From: Heliocidaris tuberculata
Taxonomy: Eukaryota > Echinodermata > Echinoidea > Camarodonta > Echinometridae
Assembly: GCA_025618425.1 (NCBI GenBank)
Contig: CM046836.1
Location: 12,011,176-12,075,175 of the forward strand
DNA length: 64,000 bases
Reading direction: 5' to 3'
Position numbers and translations under genes: made by a program. Numbering within the stretch: the stretch's first letter is position 1; every line of letters starts with the position of its first letter. The notes below the pieces were generated by a model. The model saw only the letters and a list, made by a program, of their open reading frames with translations. It ran no database searches and was not told where the DNA came from. Positions 60,620 through 64,000 of the stretch are shown here, piece after piece.

Positions 60620-60808
60620 TTATCTCGTGAAAGAAGGGTTAAGTGCATCAGTCAGATCGACAGAGAATATCTTTTCTTCCATGTTGTCAAATGGTGTAAA
60701 CACTAAACAGCCACCATCATTAAAAGTGTCAAGTTCATCAGTCAACAGATCAAAACACGAGCTGTCTTTCATCCAAAGCTGACAGTCCGTGTAACCAACC
60801 CCTATCAT
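60620..60808 (-). CDS. Candidate last exon of the 60-63 kb gene
   Basis: 62 codons and TAA in good protein-like composition, starting just after CAAACGCAG. It is one frame away from the preceding segment. Confidence 0.35.
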   Translation of the reverse strand: MIGVGYTDCQLWMKDSSCFDLLTDELDTFNDGGCLVFTPFDNMEEKIFSVDLTDALNPSFTR

Positions 60809-63320
60809 CTGCGTTTGTTACTGAAGGTGAACGGCTCCCCTATTCTCACATCAGAATGGTGAGGAAGGTCTGAACGAATGTAATAAGCAAAGAAATGAAA
60901 ATGGTGACACAAATGGAAGATCTCTTCAGTAATGCCCACATGAACGTAGGACAGGACTCTGAAATTTGTATTCAAATTACAAGTAAGCAAAGGATGGTTT
61001 GCTGCAACCATAACTGAACTAGCCCCTGCACACCTTCACATAGTGCCCACCCCACCCCCCTCAAAAAACAACAACCCCAAAACAAACAACAACAACGAAA
61101 TTTAAAAAATTGACCTTCACAGGGGCACTATATTTTGTTCAAAATTTGAAAAGAATCTAAGGAGAAAACAATTATATCAAGTACTGTGTGTATCATCATA
61201 ATGCATTTACACATTTAGTGTTCAGACATGACACAGATAGCCCCAACAAAAATCACTGCGGAAAAAAAACTTTTCATGTAAATATAATGGCAAGATGTAA
61301 TATCTTAGGGGGTAAAAAAAAAAAGCTGCCTGTAACAATGGCCCCTACATACAGTGCGTCCCAGAAAAAAATGAAACACTAAAACAAAGGCTTATTATTA
61401 ACAAACTTTGTTATATGAATATAATTCTCTGTTTTTCATGAACTAGAAGTAATATGCTTTCAAATGATACATTGACGGCATTAATTGATACATTATTCAC
61501 AGAGCAACATTGCTTTGAAAATGGCATGTACAAATCCATTTGTGCCAAATTCGGGTAAATACTTGAAGAGTTTAGTATCACATACGAATATGCCGTAATA
61601 TGTAAGCTTTAAAAGATATGTTACGCTAGATTCCCATTGCGTGATGATATATTTTCAATCTGAATTTTCATAAACAAGGGGGTAAAGCCAATTGCCTAAG
61701 ATGACAGGGGCAGACACCTCTGAACTTTCCTAAATCAATAAATATCCATCGAACAATGAAAAAGTGCCCCCCTTGTGATGGAAAAGTCCCCATCCTGAGA
61801 AGGAAAATTGCTATAATCTGACATTTTCCCACCTTATGTGCCCTTTATCAATACTTTACCATTTTATGATAATGGAAGGTTCCCCCTTACTTTAATTTTT
61901 TCATATTAAAATATCACCTTGCTGTCTGCTTTGTTCTTTAAAGAAGTTGCAGTTCTGAACAATGCAAAAATCAGAGTTCATAATGACTGTAGGTACCATT
62001 TCAGTACAAAAATAAGCCTTTTCTCCCCCCCCCCCTCCCCCCCCCCCCTCCCCCCCCCCTCCCCCCCCCCCCTCCCCCCCCCTCCCCCCCCCCCCCTCCC
62101 CCCCCCCCCCCCCTCCCCCCCCCCCCCCCCCCCCCCCCCCACCATCAACAAAAAGTCTACCATCTTGTATTTTATAATGAGGGAATTATCCTTACCCTAA
62201 TTATTAAAAGAAGCAAATAAAAGCAATATTCTCCTTAGGTTTTAAAATTTATGATTCCTTCGGGTCATGTTCGCATGTGATCCTTTCATGTTTTCACCGT
62301 TTCAGCCAAATCTGGCACAGGTAGGTTTTTACATGTCATTTTCAAAATGATGAGGCTCGGTAAAGCATTTACGTAGGAATGCGATTAATGTATCATTCAA
62401 AAGCAGAATATTTCTACTTTATGGGAAACAGATAATTGTGGTATTTCAGCACATAATTTGGTGACAATAACCTTTTGTTTTAGGGTTTCATTTTTTTTTC
62501 TGGGACATACCGTATAACACACTGACCCAAGAGACAGAAAAGTGAAACACACTACATTTATTCTCATTTAATTACTTGTGACTTTGTCTTTTATTTAAAA
62601 ACTTTAAAGTGGTTTACTGCTTAATGTGTGACTGGGCCTCCAAGTTCTTGACAAAAACCTTACCTGATCGTGTTGTTCTGTGGCTGTCTGTCCTGACAGG
62701 CAGGGATCTCAGATGAGATGGATCCAGGGATGAGGATGATGATTGGTGGCTGGGGCTAAGGGACAAACCTTTCCCTTTGCCATGCATGAAGTGTGATAGT
62801 ATCCCATACAATAAAGGACTGAAGGGGACATAGATATTACATATACTAAGTTAAAGGATACATCTAAAGAACAGTATTATTGCAAGAAATTTACTCAAAA
62901 GACAAGCTTGAATGTTGTTAAATACCCTCCAAAAATTACGAAAATTTGTTCAATGAAACAACGAGTAGACTACATTAACAATTAATACAAGTGTGAATCA
63001 GCAAATTATACACTTTACATTCAACAGCAGGATTATTCTAAAATATCTTCTATATCTGATAGCAGTTTCAACTTTTAAACAAATTGTAAGTCTTATGTTC
63101 CGGTCTATTCACCTTCACAAAAAGCCTTTACATGAAATGAACATGAGATTTGAAATATCTACACACGTCTACAATAAGAGTAATGTAAATTAGAAAGATT
63201 CCCTATTCATCATGATATCAGTGTGCATTACTTACATTCCAGCTGTATGCCTATCTTCCACTATGTTTAGTTCACTTGCTACAAATTGACGATCTAAAGG
63301 TGTGGTGGGTTGTCCAGACT
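60620..63320 (-). CDS. 3' part of an unidentified minus-strand gene
   Basis: Exons in transcript order: 63320-63236 (acceptor CTTTTTTAG, donor GTAAGT; SGQPTTPLDRQFVASELNIV ...), 62818-62664 (acceptor CCCCTTCAG, donor GTAAGG; PLLYGILSHFMHGKGKG then a Ser-rich stretch), 61001-60850 or 60805 (acceptor TGGTTGCAG; NHPLLTCNLNTNFRVLSYVH ... FHFFAYYIRSD), and 60808-60620 (GVGYTDCQLWMKDSSCFDLL ... CLVFTPFDNMEEKIFSVDL, TAA). All phases join if a 41-nt intron is placed at 60849-60809; otherwise the third exon ends at a TGA (60807-60805). I do not recognise the protein. The 5' exons lie beyond the window. Confidence 0.5.
60850..61001 (-). CDS. Candidate third exon of the 60-63 kb gene
   Basis: Phase matches the 62664-62818 exon (G + CA). 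Reads to DLPHHSD before a GTGAGA donor, or on through VRIGEPFTFSNKRR to TGA at 60805. Confidence 0.4.
61350..62514. mobile_element. Mariner-like MITE with TA target and long poly-C core
   Basis: TACAGTGCGTCCCAGAAAAA left and the complement of its right end TTTCTGGGACATACCGTA; inverted match continues through ATGAAAC.CTAAAACAAA. TA at both edges. No transposase frame. Related single end at 21506-21533. Confidence 0.85.
62023..62140 (+). repeat. Poly-C tract with sparse T
   Basis: About 118 bases of C runs broken by single T, inside the mariner-like MITE. Its proline/glycine frames are artefacts. Confidence 0.95.
62664..62818 (-). CDS. Internal exon of the 60-63 kb gene
   Basis: 1 + 51 codons + 1 with canonical sites: LLYGILSHFMHGKGKGLSLS, a Ser run, DPSHLRSLPVRTDSHRTT. 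Confidence 0.6.
63236..63320 (-). CDS. Internal exon of the 60-63 kb gene
   Basis: 2 + 27 codons + 2: SGQPTTPLDRQFVASELNIV then EDRHTAG; GTAAGT donor. Joins the next exon as AT+T (Ile). Confidence 0.6.
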
Positions 63321-63489
63321 CTAAAAAAGTTTGAAAGAACAAGAAAAAAGCAAATAACATATACATGTATTCAATTGACAAATAATTAACTAATGGGCAT
63401 TAATCAATCAATAGATCTGGTACATATCAGGGAAAAGTTGCCATTTACATTGTACCTCAGATATTGCCTGTGACATACATTTAAGAAAA

Positions 63490-63610
63490 TATAGACCCCC
63501 CCCCCCCCCCCACAAAAAAAAAATAAATAAATAAATGAAAATTAAAAAAAATAATAAATAAATAAATAAAATAAAATAAATATAAATACATAAATAAATA
63601 AATAAAGTCC
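63490..63610 (+). repeat. Poly-C, poly-A and (AAAT)n simple repeat
   Basis: C run at 63498-63511 followed by AATAAATAAATAAA repeats. Confidence 0.9.
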
Positions 63611-64000
63611 TTTTATTTTGCTAGCCCCCAGTGAAGCAGTTTTAAAAATCTGTTTATTAATGAAAAGATATCTGAGTAAATGTAGTTTGTTTTGTTTTTG
63701 TCTGGAAATATTGGCGATAGACTTGGAAAGAAGAGAAGCAGAAGAAGAAAAAGGCAAAAGAAAAAATAGGAAGAAGAGCAAACATAGACAGTCTAGAGAA
63801 GGAAGAAGAACTAGATCTACATGTTAAAAAAAAGTGCAAAAATGAAATTTAGAAGTATAACCCCCAAAATAAGATTGATTCAGTAATTTAAGTAAGATGA
63901 CAGAAGGCCTGCATCCACTATTTCTTAGGATAATATACATCCTCATAATTCAAAGTCAACTTGTTACTTCCTTCTTCCTTTTTGTGATATCTATTCAAAA

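Noticed and set aside
61919..62200. Proline-rich and glycine-rich frames on both strands
   Set aside because: Homopolymer C/G artefact.

Overview
The window is animal (metazoan) genomic DNA: AT-rich, intron-rich, with short exons bounded by GT-AG sites, and packed with miniature inverted-repeat elements, minisatellites and long homopolymer G/C runs. The repeat style (many TTAA-flanked MITEs, dispersed TGACCTTTGACCT boxes, lineage-expanded intron-containing tyrosine-recombinase genes) suggests a marine deuterostome, most likely an echinoderm such as a sea urchin. That assignment is inference. Nothing here looks bacterial, and I found no rRNA or tRNA gene and no CRISPR array.

Layout. 1-1000: two exons of a tyrosine-recombinase-like (Crypton-like) gene running in from the left edge. 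2.1-22.1 kb (+): a paralogous gene, reconstructed from phase-compatible exons: a C2H2-type zinc-finger exon at 2.3 kb (with a duplicate carrying a stop at 11.5 kb), N-terminal domain exons at 13.1-13.6 kb, catalytic-domain exons at 15.9-18.6 kb, a duplicated 27-nt microexon at 19.0/19.6 kb, and C-terminal exons at 20.7 and 22.0 kb. Its introns hold a ~170-bp tandem array, an L2-type LINE fragment and a short satellite. 22-29 kb is mostly repeats. 29.2-31.0 kb (-): a small four-exon gene starting from a GC-richer region; product not recognised. 31.3-39.1 kb: a homogeneous ~215-bp tandem array and an older, inverted array of the same unit, with a TIR element between them. 39.5-41.0 kb: a TIR element holding a nested hAT-like element with a clean 8-bp target duplication.

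43.4-56.3 kb (+): the best supported gene, SLC25A38, the mitochondrial glycine carrier needed for haem synthesis. Nine exons join in frame to 305 codons, including one GC-AG intron and a candidate alternative first exon. Its introns carry at least five TTAA-type MITE families, several nested. 60.6-63.3 kb (-): three or four exons of an unrecognised gene running in from the right edge, split by a mariner-like MITE with a very long poly-C run.

The most unusual items are: the intron-rich zinc-finger tyrosine-recombinase genes with near-complete catalytic residues; the duplicated microexon; two TIR elements sharing ends (GGGTAATTCCA) but each carrying its own internally reiterated box; and the inverted pair of satellite arrays.
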